NCBI RefSeq assembly: GCF_000422925.1
Contig: NZ_AUGZ01000009.1
Span: 152,277 to 216,276 of the forward strand
Direction: 5' to 3'
Length of the DNA: 64,000 nucleotides
DNA from: Paludibacterium yongneupense DSM 18731
Lineage (GTDB): Bacteria; Pseudomonadota; Gammaproteobacteria; Burkholderiales; Chromobacteriaceae
This document shows, in pieces, positions 1 through 8,314 of this stretch (the stretch's first letter is position 1; each line of letters opens with the position of its first letter). The notes beneath the pieces were generated by a model. It searched no databases and was not told the origin of the DNA. It was given only the letters and a program-made list of their open reading frames with translations. The translations under genes and the position numbers were made by a program.

Positions 1-79
1 GATAGTTATCTATACGCTGCCCGGCGTCCTCCGCGTCTATGTGCTGGAAGCTTACGGAATCTTTGCGATTATCAGTCAT
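1..79 (-). CDS. rluC: Ribosomal large subunit pseudouridine synthase C, N-terminal fragment
   Basis: The minus strand reads 26 codons from an ATG at 79 to the window edge. They begin MTDNRKDSV and end with DAGQRIDNY, the start of the S4 RNA-binding domain that opens RluC proteins. RluC makes three pseudouridines in 23S rRNA. Only the first residues are inside the window, so the catalytic Asp domain cannot be seen. The gene is divergent from rne, an arrangement common in proteobacteria, which supports the call. The fragment is short, but the DAGQRIDN motif and the neighbour agree. Confidence 0.8.
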   Translation of the reverse strand, partial: MTDNRKDSVSFQHIDAEDAGQRIDNY

Positions 80-569
80 TTTGCTTATACTTCTTGCGCC
101 TGGTCACATAATTCTTGTGGGCAGTGTGAATCCGGAAACAAGGTCAACCGCTCATTGCGGGTTGACGCTGCTGCGGGGCAATGAAACGGCCGGCAGGGTG
201 AGACCCTGACCTGACGCCGCTTTGACCGGCCGCAGCCAAAGGTTATCTCGCTCACCGAAAAGCAGCGATGGTAAAGCATTTGAACGCATAACGCACTCAT
301 TAGCATTCCATCCCCTGATGCAAAGCCAGTCAGGGGACCGCGCAGCAAAGTTTGACCCGGCGCGATGCCTCTCACCGTCCTCGTGACGAAAACCCCGCTG
401 GACGCGAAACGGGGCATCGTGTGACGTATCTCAGGAAGTAGGCTTGCATGTATCGGTTTCAGCGCTCTTTATATTAAGATCACTTCTTTCGGAAAGCGCC
501 CATCCTTAGCCACTGGGCCGTCAAATACTTGCTGTGTCCTTGCGTGAGTGCCGCGCAGGGAAGGTTTAC
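80..569 (+). promoter_or_regulatory. Long structured leader and intergenic region upstream of rne
   Basis: This 490-base gap between rluC and rne holds no convincing gene. It contains several strong potential stems on the rne sense strand: 143-151 with 157-166 (one bulge); 187-193 with 236-242 enclosing a perfect hairpin 194-199/203-208; and a perfect 8-bp stem 311-318/330-337 with an 11-base loop. In E. coli a long structured rne leader lets RNase E autoregulate its own mRNA, so a similar role is inferred here. A weak promoter-like TTGCAT with an AT-rich TTATAT follows near 445-475. The start of rne is set by AGGGAAGG just upstream of the ATG at 570. Confidence 0.5.
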
Positions 570-3500
570 ATGAAACGAATGCTGTTTAATGCGACGCAAG
601 CCGAAGAGCTGCGCGTTGCTATCGTCGACGGACAAAAACTCGTCGACCTCGATATCGAGACGGTCGGCAAGGAGCAGCGCAAGGGGAATATCTACAAGGG
701 TGTGATCACCCGTATCGAGCCCTCCCTCGAAGCCTGCTTCGTCGACTACGGTACCGAACGCCACGGCTTCCTGCCGTTCAAGGAAGTCTCGCGTTCGTAT
801 TTCCAGGGCTATGAAGGCGGCCGTCCGCGTATCCAGGACGTGTTGCGCGAAGGCATGGAAGTCTCCGTCCAGGTCGAAAAGGACGAACGCGGCAATAAAG
901 GCGCGGCCCTGACGACCTATATCAGCCTCGCTGGCCGCTATTTGGTCCTGATGCCGAACAACCCGCGAGGCGGGGGCGTTTCGCGTCGCATCGAAGGCGA
1001 AGAGCGCCAGGAACTCAAGGATCTGCTCGCCCAGCTGGAAGTGCCGCAAGGGATGAGCCTGATTGCCCGCACGGCCGGCATCGGACGCAATTTCGAAGAG
1101 CTGCAGTGGGATCTGGGCTATCTGCTGCAACTGTGGCGTGCGATCGAAGGCGCTTCCGGCGCCCAGACGGCCCCCTTCCTGATCTTGCAGGAAAGCAGCC
1201 TTGTCATCCGCGCGATCCGCGATTACTACCATCCGGACATCGGCGAAATTCTTATCGATACCGACGAGATCTATGAACAGGCGCGCCAGTTCATGAGCCA
1301 TGTCATGCCTAACACGCTGAGCCGTGTGAAGCTGTACAAGGATCAGGTGCCGCTGTTCTCGCGTTTCCAGATCGAGCATCAAATCGAAACGGCCTTCTCG
1401 CGCAGCGTGCAATTGCCGTCTGGCGGCGCCATCGTTATCGACCATACCGAAGCGCTGGTGTCGGTCGATGTCAACTCGGCGCGTGCGACCAAGGGCTCGG
1501 ATATCGAAGACACCGCTTTCCGCACCAATATGGAAGCGGCGGAGGAGATTGCCCGTCAGCTGCGCTTGCGCGACCTGGGCGGCCTGATCGTTATCGATTT
1601 TATCGATATGGAAACCCCGAAGAACCAGCGTGACGTCGAAAACCGTCTGCGCGAGGTTCTCAAACATGATCGCGCCCGCGTTCAGATGGGCAAGCTGTCG
1701 CGTTTCGGCCTGCTTGAATTATCGCGCCAGCGCCTGCAGCCGTCGTTGGGTGAAACCAGTCACGAGCCGTGCCCGCGTTGCCATGGCATCGGCTTCATTC
1801 GCGGTACCGAATCGTCGGCCCTGCATATCCTGCGCATCATCCAGGAAGAGGCGATGAAGGAGAATACCGGCGCCGTGCATGCGCAAGTGCCGGTTGATGT
1901 GGCGACTTTCCTGCTCAACGAGAAGCGCGCCGAGATCTATTCGATAGAGGAGCGGCTTGACGTTGCAGTCGTGCTTATCCCGAATATCCATCTGGAAACG
2001 CCGCATTACAAGATCGTGCGCCTGCGTCACGACGATCTGACCGAATTGGGCGATGCCCCGAGCTATAGCCGGGTCGAGATCCAGGATGAGGATCTGACCA
2101 TTACCTTCGGTCAGGAAAAGCCGAAAGTCGAGCGACAGGAGGCGGCCGTCAAGGGGATCACCCCGCCGCAACCCGCCCCGAATCGTCCTTTGCCGGAAGT
2201 GGCTCCTGCCGTTGTGGCCGAGCCTGGCGTGCTGGCTCGTGCCGTCGCCTGGCTCAAAGGCGTGTTCGCCGGATCCGAGCCGGCCGCGCCGGCGCCTGCC
2301 CGCGATGCCGAAGCGGTGCGTCCGTCCCGCCAACGCAATGACCGTCGCCCTGGTGCGGCTTCGTCGCGCCGCCCGGCGGGAACGGGCGAAGAGAAGCGTC
2401 GCCCCTCTGCCCGCGCTGAACGCGGCGAACGCCCGGAACGCAGCGAACGCCCGGAACGCAGCGAACGCCCGGAACGCAGCGAACGCCCGGAACGTAGCGA
2501 ACGTCCGGAACGCAGCGAACGCGCTGAACGCAGCGAACGCGCTGAACGCAGCGAACGCCCGGAACGCGGCGAACGCCCTGCACGAGCCGAGCGCAGTGAA
2601 CGTCCCGATCGTGCGGAACGTGCCGAGCGTGGTGAACGGCCGGATCGTGCGGAACGCGGCGAACGTGCAGAAAATGGAGAACGTCAGGAAAAGCCCGAAC
2701 GCAGTGAGCGTGCCGAGCGTGGCGAGCGCACCCGTCGCGAGAGAGGCGAGCCCCGCGAGCCGCGTGAAAATCGCGAAGCGGGTGCCGATGAACGCCCCGC
2801 TCGTCGTCGCCCGGAAGCCGAGGCCGATGCGAGCGCCGTGCGCCCCGAAGCGCCGGTCGATTCGGCGGTGGCGGAATCCGGCGATGCGCCGCGTCGTCGT
2901 CGTCGCGGCCGTCGCGATCGTCGCCGCGATCAGGTTGAAGGGATGGAAGGCGCTGTCAATGAGTCCGGCGAAACGTTGCCGGTCGCCGAGACGCTGCCGG
3001 TAAGCCAAGCCATCGCCGATGCGCCGCTTGCGGTCGAACCGGTTGCCGGCATCGAAGCGCCGGCTGCCGTTGAAGCCGCTACCCGCGCTGATGCGCCACT
3101 TGCGGTCGAACCGGCTGCCGGTGTGGAAACGCCTGCCGTCGTCGAAGCCGCCGTCGAGGTTCCTGCTACGGTCGAGCCGACTGCCGGTGAGCAAGTGCCG
3201 ACTGTCGGCAGTGTTGAAACGGCGGTTGTGCTCGAGCCGCTTGCCCGTGCGGAGACTCCGGTTGCCGTCGATGTTGTTGTCGAAACACCGGCTGTGGCCG
3301 AGCCGCTTGCCCGTGTAGAGACTCCGGCTGCCGCCGATGTGGTTGTCGAAGCACAGGTCGTGGTCGAGCCGCGCGCCAGCGTGGCGGCCCCCGTCGCCGT
3401 CAGCATCGAGTTGCCTGTTGCGGTCGAATCCGTCGCCGGCGTGGAAGCGCCGGTCGCGGCCGAAGCCGCCACCGTCGTTGAAGCACCGGAAACACCGCTT

Positions 3501-3782
3501 GCGGCCGAGCCGGTGCCTGGCGTGGCAGCGCCGGTCGTAGCCGAGGCGGCCTCTGTCGTCGAAACGGCCGATGCGCCTGTCGCCGTTGAACCTGCACCGG
3601 TCGTGGCCGAACTGGGGGGGCTGGTGATGGTGAGCACAACGCGCAGCGTTCAGGTGGCGGAGCCGGAGATTCCCGCTCCTGAAGCCGGCCTGCGTCGCCG
3701 TGACATTGTTGCGCGCCAGACATCCAATGAAGAAGCGGCTCCGGTGTTGCAACAGGTTCAGACGCGCCACGATCTGTCTTGA
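570..3782 (+). CDS. rne: Ribonuclease E
   Basis: RNase E is the endonuclease that initiates decay of most mRNAs and matures rRNA and tRNA, acting at the inner membrane as the scaffold of the degradosome. The 1070-residue protein opens MKRMLFNATQ, the usual RNase E start, with a good Shine-Dalgarno AGGGAAGG; an upstream in-frame GTG at 534 is rejected. The N-terminal half has the S1 domain (about residues 35-125), the DNase I-like catalytic Asp pair D300 (in VSVDVNSA) and D343 (in IVIDFID), and the Zn-link cysteines C401 and C404 in CPRCHGIG. After about residue 520 the sequence is non-globular: an Arg/Glu repeat block built on ERPERS, an Arg cluster RRRRRGRRDRRR, then a long Ala/Val/Glu/Pro repeat tail. 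The catalytic half is certain; the tail is lineage-specific. A clear terminator follows. Confidence 0.97.
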   Translation: MKRMLFNATQAEELRVAIVDGQKLVDLDIETVGKEQRKGNIYKGVITRIEPSLEACFVDYGTERHGFLPFKEVSRSYFQGYEGGRPRIQDVLREGMEVSVQVEKDERGNKGAALTTYISLAGRYLVLMPNNPRGGGVSRRIEGEERQELKDLLAQLEVPQGMSLIARTAGIGRNFEELQWDLGYLLQLWRAIEGASGAQTAPFLILQESSLVIRAIRDYYHPDIGEILIDTDEIYEQARQFMSHVMPNTLSRVKLYKDQVPLFSRFQIEHQIETAFSRSVQLPSGGAIVIDHTEALVSVDVNSARATKGSDIEDTAFRTNMEAAEEIARQLRLRDLGGLIVIDFIDMETPKNQRDVENRLREVLKHDRARVQMGKLSRFGLLELSRQRLQPSLGETSHEPCPRCHGIGFIRGTESSALHILRIIQEEAMKENTGAVHAQVPVDVATFLLNEKRAEIYSIEERLDVAVVLIPNIHLETPHYKIVRLRHDDLTELGDAPSYSRVEIQDEDLTITFGQEKPKVERQEAAVKGITPPQPAPNRPLPEVAPAVVAEPGVLARAVAWLKGVFAGSEPAAPAPARDAEAVRPSRQRNDRRPGAASSRRPAGTGEEKRRPSARAERGERPERSERPERSERPERSERPERSERPERSERAERSERAERSERPERGERPARAERSERPDRAERAERGERPDRAERGERAENGERQEKPERSERAERGERTRRERGEPREPRENREAGADERPARRRPEAEADASAVRPEAPVDSAVAESGDAPRRRRRGRRDRRRDQVEGMEGAVNESGETLPVAETLPVSQAIADAPLAVEPVAGIEAPAAVEAATRADAPLAVEPAAGVETPAVVEAAVEVPATVEPTAGEQVPTVGSVETAVVLEPLARAETPVAVDVVVETPAVAEPLARVETPAAADVVVEAQVVVEPRASVAAPVAVSIELPVAVESVAGVEAPVAAEAATVVEAPETPLAAEPVPGVAAPVVAEAASVVETADAPVAVEPAPVVAELGGLVMVSTTRSVQVAEPEIPAPEAGLRRRDIVARQTSNEEAAPVLQQVQTRHDLS
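2418..2579 (+). repeat. Nine tandem 18-bp units encoding ERPERS-type hexapeptides within rne
   Basis: Nine consecutive 18-base units, consensus GAACGCCCGGAACGCAGC, encode ER(P/A/G)ER(S/G) hexapeptides in the RNase E RNA-binding region. Several central units are identical or differ by one base. Degenerate ER-x copies continue to about 2760. The near-identity at DNA level suggests recent expansion by slippage, so copy number may vary between strains. Confidence 0.9.
3018..3161 (+). repeat. Two 72-bp direct repeats opening the Ala/Val/Glu/Pro tail of rne
   Basis: Two adjacent 72-base units (3018-3089 and 3090-3161) both encode DAPLAVEP-x-AG-x-E-x-PA-x-VEAA. Weaker copies of the LAVEP/VVEA pattern extend to about 3600, so nearly 200 residues of the tail derive from one low-complexity motif. 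Confidence 0.8.
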
Positions 3783-3838
3783 TGCGATGCCTCGCCCCGC
3801 GGTCGGAGTTCTGATTGCGGGGCGCCGGACGCCCGACG

Positions 3839-3866
3839 GGCCGCCATTTTGGGCGGCCTGTTTTTT
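3839..3866 (+). terminator. Rho-independent terminator of rne
   Basis: A perfect 7-bp GC stem (GGCCGCC 3839-3845, GGCGGCC 3852-3858) is followed by TG and six T. It lies 57 bases after the rne stop codon. Confidence 0.9.
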
Positions 3867-3924
3867 CACAAAAAGCTTGACGTAGTGAGTATGTACGGGT
3901 AAGATGCACTTCTCTTAAGGCAAT

Positions 3925-4000
3925 TCCCTGATAGCTCAGTTGGTAGAGCGACGGACTGTTAATCCGCAGGTCGCAGGTTCGAGCCCTGCTCGGGGAGCCA
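3925..4000 (+). tRNA. tRNA-Asn (anticodon GTT)
   Basis: A 76-base cloverleaf with CCA encoded. The acceptor TCCCTGA pairs with TCGGGGA (one G-T pair), the D-arm contains AGCTCAGTTGGTAGAGC, the anticodon loop CTGTTAATC has anticodon GTT (Asn), and the T-arm is GCAGG-TTCGAGC-CCTGC. It is a single gene with its own terminator just downstream. Confidence 0.98.
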
Positions 4001-4008
4001 CCCATTCG

Positions 4009-4040
4009 AAACCCCAGTCAGAAATGACTGGGGTTTTTTT
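4009..4040 (+). terminator. Terminator of tRNA-Asn
   Basis: A perfect 12-bp stem (AAACCCCAGTCA 4009-4020 with TGACTGGGGTTT 4025-4036) with a GAAA tetraloop, running into a T tract at 4034-4040. Confidence 0.95.
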
Positions 4041-4092
4041 ATCGAAAAGGGGACGCGAGGAAGCCGGCGGCTGCCGGCTTCCCTTTGAGCGA

Positions 4093-4190
4093 TTATTTTC
4101 CGATCGGCACTTCTGCCGGAATATGCAGCCCACGGTAGCCGCCAGCGCAGCCTGATAGTCCTCCTCTGTTCTTATCGGTCGAATGTTCAT
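4093..4190 (-). pseudogene. Relic of a HigA-type antitoxin gene with an internal deletion
   Basis: From an ATG at 4190, the minus strand encodes MNIRPIRTEEDYQAALA, the typical N-terminus of HigA antitoxins that pair with RelE-like HigB toxins. After about 18 codons the similarity jumps frame: the other frame from 4137 to the stop at 4093 reads GLHIPAEVPIGK, matching the C-terminal GLGIPAEVLIG of the same family. The central helix-turn-helix part, roughly 90 codons, is missing and the two ends are fused out of frame at about 4137. AAGGAG lies just before the ATG. The product cannot be a working antitoxin. Recognition is from family memory, but both ends fit the same family in the right order. 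Confidence 0.7.
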
Positions 4191-4203
4191 GGTTCACTCC
4201 TTT

Positions 4204-4305
4204 CCATTTCACGGCCGTCACGTCAATCTTGTCATACTCCGCGTGCGTCCCGACGAATTTGATATACACAGCCTGATAGCGATAAGCTACGTCGATAAGC
4301 AGGTG
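4204..4305 (-). pseudogene. Relic of a HigB (RelE-like) toxin gene, C-terminal half only
   Basis: Minus-strand codons from 4305 to 4204 read HLLIDVAYRYQAVYIKF and then VGTHAEYDKIDVTAV, the conserved C-terminal core of HigB mRNA interferases (general form NxYRLLVxVxYxxxxVYIKFVGTHAEYDxID). The N-terminal half is absent; the upstream codons in the same frame (to 4494) do not resemble HigB. The fragment lies 13 bases before the HigA relic in the usual toxin-first order. Both halves of the pair are broken, so this is a dead toxin-antitoxin module beside tRNA-Asn, a common landing site for mobile DNA. Confidence 0.7.
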
Positions 4306-4471
4306 AGTGGGGCAGGCTTGAAGACCGACGGTATCGTGCTCGCGGTTCAGCTCAGGTTCTGTGATTTCAGGGCGAGGCAGGCGCGATTCGTCGAACGGTT
4401 GCCCGACTCTATCCTGGATGATGCGATCGCGAAGCTGGCGGCAGTCATCGGCGTAGACGAATAAGCATTCC

Positions 4472-4495
4472 AATGCCCCGCGTATGCGGGGCATT
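4472..4495. terminator. Perfect 10-bp hairpin, possible bidirectional terminator
   Basis: AATGCCCCGC (4472-4481) pairs perfectly with GCGGGGCATT (4486-4495) around a GTAT loop. The plus-strand continuation TCTGTCTCTTT is only moderately T-rich, so terminator strength is uncertain. It borders the higBA relic region. Confidence 0.5.
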
Positions 4496-4911
4496 TCTGT
4501 CTCTTTGCCCCGCCAGCTGCCTGGGTATGGGGGGCGTTCTCACTGGATGCGTGCCGATGATGGGGGCGGACGGACGCATGGGATAAAGCCCGTGTTGCAC
4601 ACGCGGGTGGAGCCCGCACTATTCCCTCGTTACCGCCCAATTCCAATTCTTGCCCTGATCGTGGTGTGTCACTGGAGCATGAGGGGGGCGAGCTGAGGAC
4701 GCCATTTGGAAAAGACGCAGGGAGCGGGTCAGATACTGTGTTGCGGCTTATGAATGACTGCGTCTGTTTCACGCATGCGGGTTGCCGTGAGCAGCAATGC
4801 CGGTCGACATCGCAACTGGAGCTGGCAGGGTGCTTGTCCGGGCGGGCTGGGAAATACTGCGCTGTCTCGGCTGCCCCTATGCCGATTAAGCGGCCCGCGA
4901 TGGCCGGCAGC
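4496..4911. other. Gene-poor stretch upstream of the FapA-like gene
   Basis: No open frame here has a plausible start and family-like content. The sequence is compositionally mixed, and I see no RNA gene signature or repeat. It probably represents decayed or exchanged DNA continuous with the higBA relic, ending at the promoter of the FapA-like gene. Confidence 0.4.
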
Positions 4912-4941
4912 TTGAAGCGGCGCTTGAAAATGTTTTATAGT
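4912..4941 (+). promoter_or_regulatory. Sigma-70-like promoter of the FapA-like gene
   Basis: TTGAAG (4912-4917), an 18-base spacer and TATAGT (4936-4941), 73 bases before the ATG at 5015. It is the best promoter match in the gap and points at the only downstream gene. Confidence 0.55.
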
Positions 4942-5014
4942 ACGTGGGCGCTCAATCGATGATCCGCGGGTCCGCGCCCACTTTTGCAATGCCCATAGCC
5001 TGAGACGAGAGCAG

Positions 5015-6967
5015 ATGCCGAACGACACCACAGCGGACCTCAAGCAGTTCGGCGACTCGAGCTTCATCATCAAAACCCCGGATGGGGTTTACGTCGATCT
5101 CGCCCGGCTTGACTCGACCTCCCAGTTTGTACTCTTCGCCGACCGCATCCATACGTCTGCTTACTATTTTTCCGGGCTCGACTGCAAGGTGTTCCAGCAA
5201 CTGCTGGGGCGCGAAACCCCCGCGGACCTGCTGGCACGCTACGGAAGCGGCAAGACGAAGATCACGGTGCTGCGCTTTGCGTCCGATATCCTGACTTTTC
5301 CGGCTGAACGAAGGGCCTTGTATCGTTCTCCATTTCTGACCGCACAGGGAGAAGCCGAGTATCTGTTTGAGTTGGTCATGATGGACAAGTCCGTGTTGAC
5401 CCCTCTATACCAGGAGAACGAATCGGGTGTGTCCGAGTTCGTCGGCAGCGAGAAGCGGGTGATGCCAGTCCGGGCCAGCCTGGCGCTGGACGAATTCGTC
5501 GCGGCGATGTGGCTGCAAGGCATACGCTACGGTTTCGACGTCGATCTGGTCGCGGACTATATCGCGAATGGCCGAACAGGCAGGATCGTCGTCGCCCGCC
5601 CGCTGGCGCCCGGCGAAAGCCTGGATGCCTGCGTGCATGAAGAAACGAAGAAACTCTATCGCGATAATGCGCCGCGCAAGCTTTCCGATGGGCGGGTCGA
5701 CCTGAAGCAATTCAAAAACCGCTTTCCGCAGATACGGCAAGGCGAACGCTTGCTGAAAAAAATCCCCCGTGTCCTTGGCGAGGCGGGAGTGGACATCGGA
5801 GGCCGACCGATTGAGGCCGAGGTGCCGCAGGATTTCGATCTGGTCGCGCTGGCCGGGGAGGGAACCCGTATCGAACGCACGCCGGAGGGGGAATTCATCG
5901 TCGCCAGCATGGATGGTTTTCTCAATATCGATACCGAAACCAACCGGATCGCCGTGATGGAGAAAATCGTCAATTACACCGGTGTGAGCATGCGTACGAC
6001 GGGGGATATCGCGCTGGACGGCGAACACTTCGAAGAGCATGGCGAGGTTCAGGAAAAAAGGGTAATCGAGGGGCGCAATATCACGGTGATGGCCGATGTG
6101 TTCGGCAAGGTTTTGTCGAGCGGCGGGGCGGTTCTCCTCAAGCAGAACCTCGTCGGCGGCAGTGCCGTGAACATGGCTGGCGACATTGCGGTGGAGGGCT
6201 TGACGTCGAATGCCGTGGTCGAGGCCAGGGCGGGTTCGATTACGCTGGCGCGGGCCGAGAATTCGCTGATCGTGGGGCGACGCGTGAAAATCGATTCCGC
6301 GGTCAACTGCACGATCGTGGGCGAGTGTGTCGATGTATCCGTTTCACTGGGCAGCCTTGTGGCCGGCAAGGAGATCCGTATCGCGCACGCGCAGTCGCGG
6401 CGTGAGCGGCAGACCGAGGTGTCCGTCCTGCTGCCGGATACGACGGCCCTGGCGGGGAGGATAGCCAAGCTCGAATGGCGGATCGGCGAAATCACGGTAC
6501 GAACGGACGAACTTCGCGCGCAGATGGACGCTCTGTCGCAAAATACCGAAGTCAGAAGCTATATGATCATCACCGGACGGCTGCAGCGTAAGGAAATGAC
6601 GGTGACGGACGAGCAGAAAATCGCGCTGCAGAAGTTGGGGCAGCGCGTGGCACCGGTCCTCAAATCCATTGCGGCGATCAAGGCGGAGTTCCTGGCCTTG
6701 AGCCAGGAGCGGAAAAGTTTGCAGGACAAGGCGTCGGGCTTTGCCGCGAAAGGGCGGGCGGCTTTCGACGGCATCGTGTGTTCGATCGCCGAATTTGAAA
6801 AAGACACGCTGGTCCGGAAATTATCCGTCGATGTCGGCGTGCTGTTCGCCTTGTCGCCAAAGGAGCTGAATGCACGGTTATGCGACACCGCCCGCCCGGC
6901 GGATCGCTTGCCCGTGCTCGCTGCGCCGTTTTTCTGGCAAGCCGAGGTCTCCGCTGTTCCGGGCTGA
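5015..6967 (+). CDS. FapA/DUF342 family protein
   Basis: A 650-residue protein of the FapA (DUF342) family. The N-terminal 250 or so residues, with GRTGRIVVARPLAPGE, fit the FapA N-terminal domain. The middle (about 270-460) is a right-handed beta-helix-like repeat region rich in G-DI, I-V and V-G-K turns (for example GDIALDGEHF, GGSAVNMAGDI, LVAGKEIRI). The C-terminal third (about 470-590) is a predicted coiled coil with heptad leucines and charged residues. In Vibrio, FapA links sugar signalling to flagellar assembly, but most family members are uncharacterised and no flagellar gene is nearby. No signal peptide or membrane segment is seen. It stands alone with its own promoter and converges on the helicase gene 13 bases away. 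Confidence 0.8.
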   Translation: MPNDTTADLKQFGDSSFIIKTPDGVYVDLARLDSTSQFVLFADRIHTSAYYFSGLDCKVFQQLLGRETPADLLARYGSGKTKITVLRFASDILTFPAERRALYRSPFLTAQGEAEYLFELVMMDKSVLTPLYQENESGVSEFVGSEKRVMPVRASLALDEFVAAMWLQGIRYGFDVDLVADYIANGRTGRIVVARPLAPGESLDACVHEETKKLYRDNAPRKLSDGRVDLKQFKNRFPQIRQGERLLKKIPRVLGEAGVDIGGRPIEAEVPQDFDLVALAGEGTRIERTPEGEFIVASMDGFLNIDTETNRIAVMEKIVNYTGVSMRTTGDIALDGEHFEEHGEVQEKRVIEGRNITVMADVFGKVLSSGGAVLLKQNLVGGSAVNMAGDIAVEGLTSNAVVEARAGSITLARAENSLIVGRRVKIDSAVNCTIVGECVDVSVSLGSLVAGKEIRIAHAQSRRERQTEVSVLLPDTTALAGRIAKLEWRIGEITVRTDELRAQMDALSQNTEVRSYMIITGRLQRKEMTVTDEQKIALQKLGQRVAPVLKSIAAIKAEFLALSQERKSLQDKASGFAAKGRAAFDGIVCSIAEFEKDTLVRKLSVDVGVLFALSPKELNARLCDTARPADRLPVLAAPFFWQAEVSAVPG

Positions 6968-6980
6968 GACCGCCGTCGCG

Positions 6981-8249
6981 CTATACTTTGCGTATCTTCA
7001 GGCCCGTGCGCGGTTCGCTTTTCTGCGCCGCTTCGCGCAGCTTATCCTTTTTGCTCTTGCGCTTGCCTTTCACACCACCTTCGGTTGCGCCCGGCGCCAG
7101 CGTTGCCGCCGCCTGAACCGGTTCGAAGCCGGCGATATGCTCGCGTTCGATGCGCTGGCCCTGTTTTTTCTCGATCAGGCGGAAGTGGGCCTCGGTGCTG
7201 GCGCTGACAAAGCTGACCGCGCATCCTCTCTCGCCTGCGCGCCCGGTCCGGCCAATGCGATGGGTATAGTCGATCGCGGAGCGCGGCAGATCGTAATTGA
7301 CGACGGCGGGAAGTTGCTCGATATCGATGCCGCGCGCCGCCAGATCGGTCGCGACCAGCACCAGCAACCGGCAGGCTTTGAAATCGGCCAGAGCGTGTTC
7401 GCGTGCCCCCTGGCTGAGTTCGCCGTGCAGGGCCGCGGCATGGATGCCGACCCGGTTCAGTTTGGCCACCAACTGTTCGCAACGGTGCCGGGTCGCGACA
7501 AAAACCAAGGCCCGCGGCCAGTTTCCACTGCGGACTAGGTGATAGAGCAGGCTGGTACGACGTTCGGCATCGACCACGATCGCGCGCTGGAGAATGCCGG
7601 GTGCGGTAGCGGCGTCGGTGCGGATATCGACCCTGACCGGATCGTGCAGCAGGCTGTTGGCCAGCGCGCGGACGGCGCTGGGGAAGGTTGCCGAGAAGAG
7701 AGCCGTCTGCCGCCGTGAAGGCAGCCGTTGCAGAATGCGTTCGATTTCATCGGAGAAGCCCAGGTCGAGAAGACGATCGGCCTCGTCCAGCACGAGTCGT
7801 TCCACCCCGGTCAGGCGCAGCGCCTTGTGTTCTATCAGGTCGAGCAGGCGTCCCGGGGTCGCGATCAGCACGTCCACCCCTGGGCGCAAGGCCATCATCT
7901 GCGGGTTGATGCTGACGCCGCCATAGACGGCGAGCCCCCTTGCCTGCAGGTCGCGGCCGTATGTATCCAGCGACGTGCAGACTTGTTGCGCCAGTTCCCG
8001 GGTTGGAACCAATACCAGCGTGCGCGCGGTGTTGGGCTCCAGGGTGCGGGGAGAGGCCGCCAGCTGCTGCAAGACTGGCAGCAGGTAACCGGCGGTTTTG
8101 CCGCTCCCTGTCTGTGCGGATGCCACACTGTCGCGTCCGGCCAGCAAGGCCGGAATGACGGCGGTCTGAACCGGCGTCGGCGCCGAATGCTCGAGCTCGG
8201 CGAGGGTGTGCAGCAGCGGTTCGGTCAAACCGAGGGAGGCAAAAGTCAT
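6981..8249 (-). CDS. rhlE: DEAD-box RNA helicase, RhlE type
   Basis: A 422-residue DEAD-box helicase that unwinds RNA in ribosome assembly and mRNA decay. Visible motifs in order: Q motif in TPVQTAVIP, motif I AQTGSGKT, Ia PTRELAQQ, II DEAD in VLDEADRLLDLGF, III SAT, IV VATRHRCEQL, V TDLAARGID and VI HIGRTGRAG. The C-terminal tail is short and Lys/Arg-rich (KGKRKSKKDKLREAAQ), as in RhlE proteins, and could bind RNA or RNase E. The start at 8249 has no strong Shine-Dalgarno. RhlE, DbpA and SrmB share the core; the tail and N-terminal sequence favour RhlE. Confidence 0.88.
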   Translation of the reverse strand: MTFASLGLTEPLLHTLAELEHSAPTPVQTAVIPALLAGRDSVASAQTGSGKTAGYLLPVLQQLAASPRTLEPNTARTLVLVPTRELAQQVCTSLDTYGRDLQARGLAVYGGVSINPQMMALRPGVDVLIATPGRLLDLIEHKALRLTGVERLVLDEADRLLDLGFSDEIERILQRLPSRRQTALFSATFPSAVRALANSLLHDPVRVDIRTDAATAPGILQRAIVVDAERRTSLLYHLVRSGNWPRALVFVATRHRCEQLVAKLNRVGIHAAALHGELSQGAREHALADFKACRLLVLVATDLAARGIDIEQLPAVVNYDLPRSAIDYTHRIGRTGRAGERGCAVSFVSASTEAHFRLIEKKQGQRIEREHIAGFEPVQAAATLAPGATEGGVKGKRKSKKDKLREAAQKSEPRTGLKIRKV

Positions 8250-8314
8250 GGCGATCGATGCGGGATGGGAACGAAAGGCAGAGTTTAAGCTACCTGGCTT
8301 GCCGCCGCCGCTTT

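Noticed and set aside
85..417. 110-residue minus-strand open frame in the rne leader
   Set aside because: No Shine-Dalgarno, no recognisable content, and the region folds into stems on the opposite strand.
2418..2579. CRISPR-like array
   Set aside because: The 18-bp units are contiguous without spacers and are in frame within rne.
1719..3869. 716-residue open frame antisense to rne
   Set aside because: It is a shadow of the GC-rich repeat half of rne, with simple-sequence composition (long AFRTFA-type runs) and no ribosome-binding site.
4183..4464. 93-residue plus-strand open frame over the higBA relic
   Set aside because: It is antisense to recognisable HigB and HigA fragments and lacks a family or a clear start signal.
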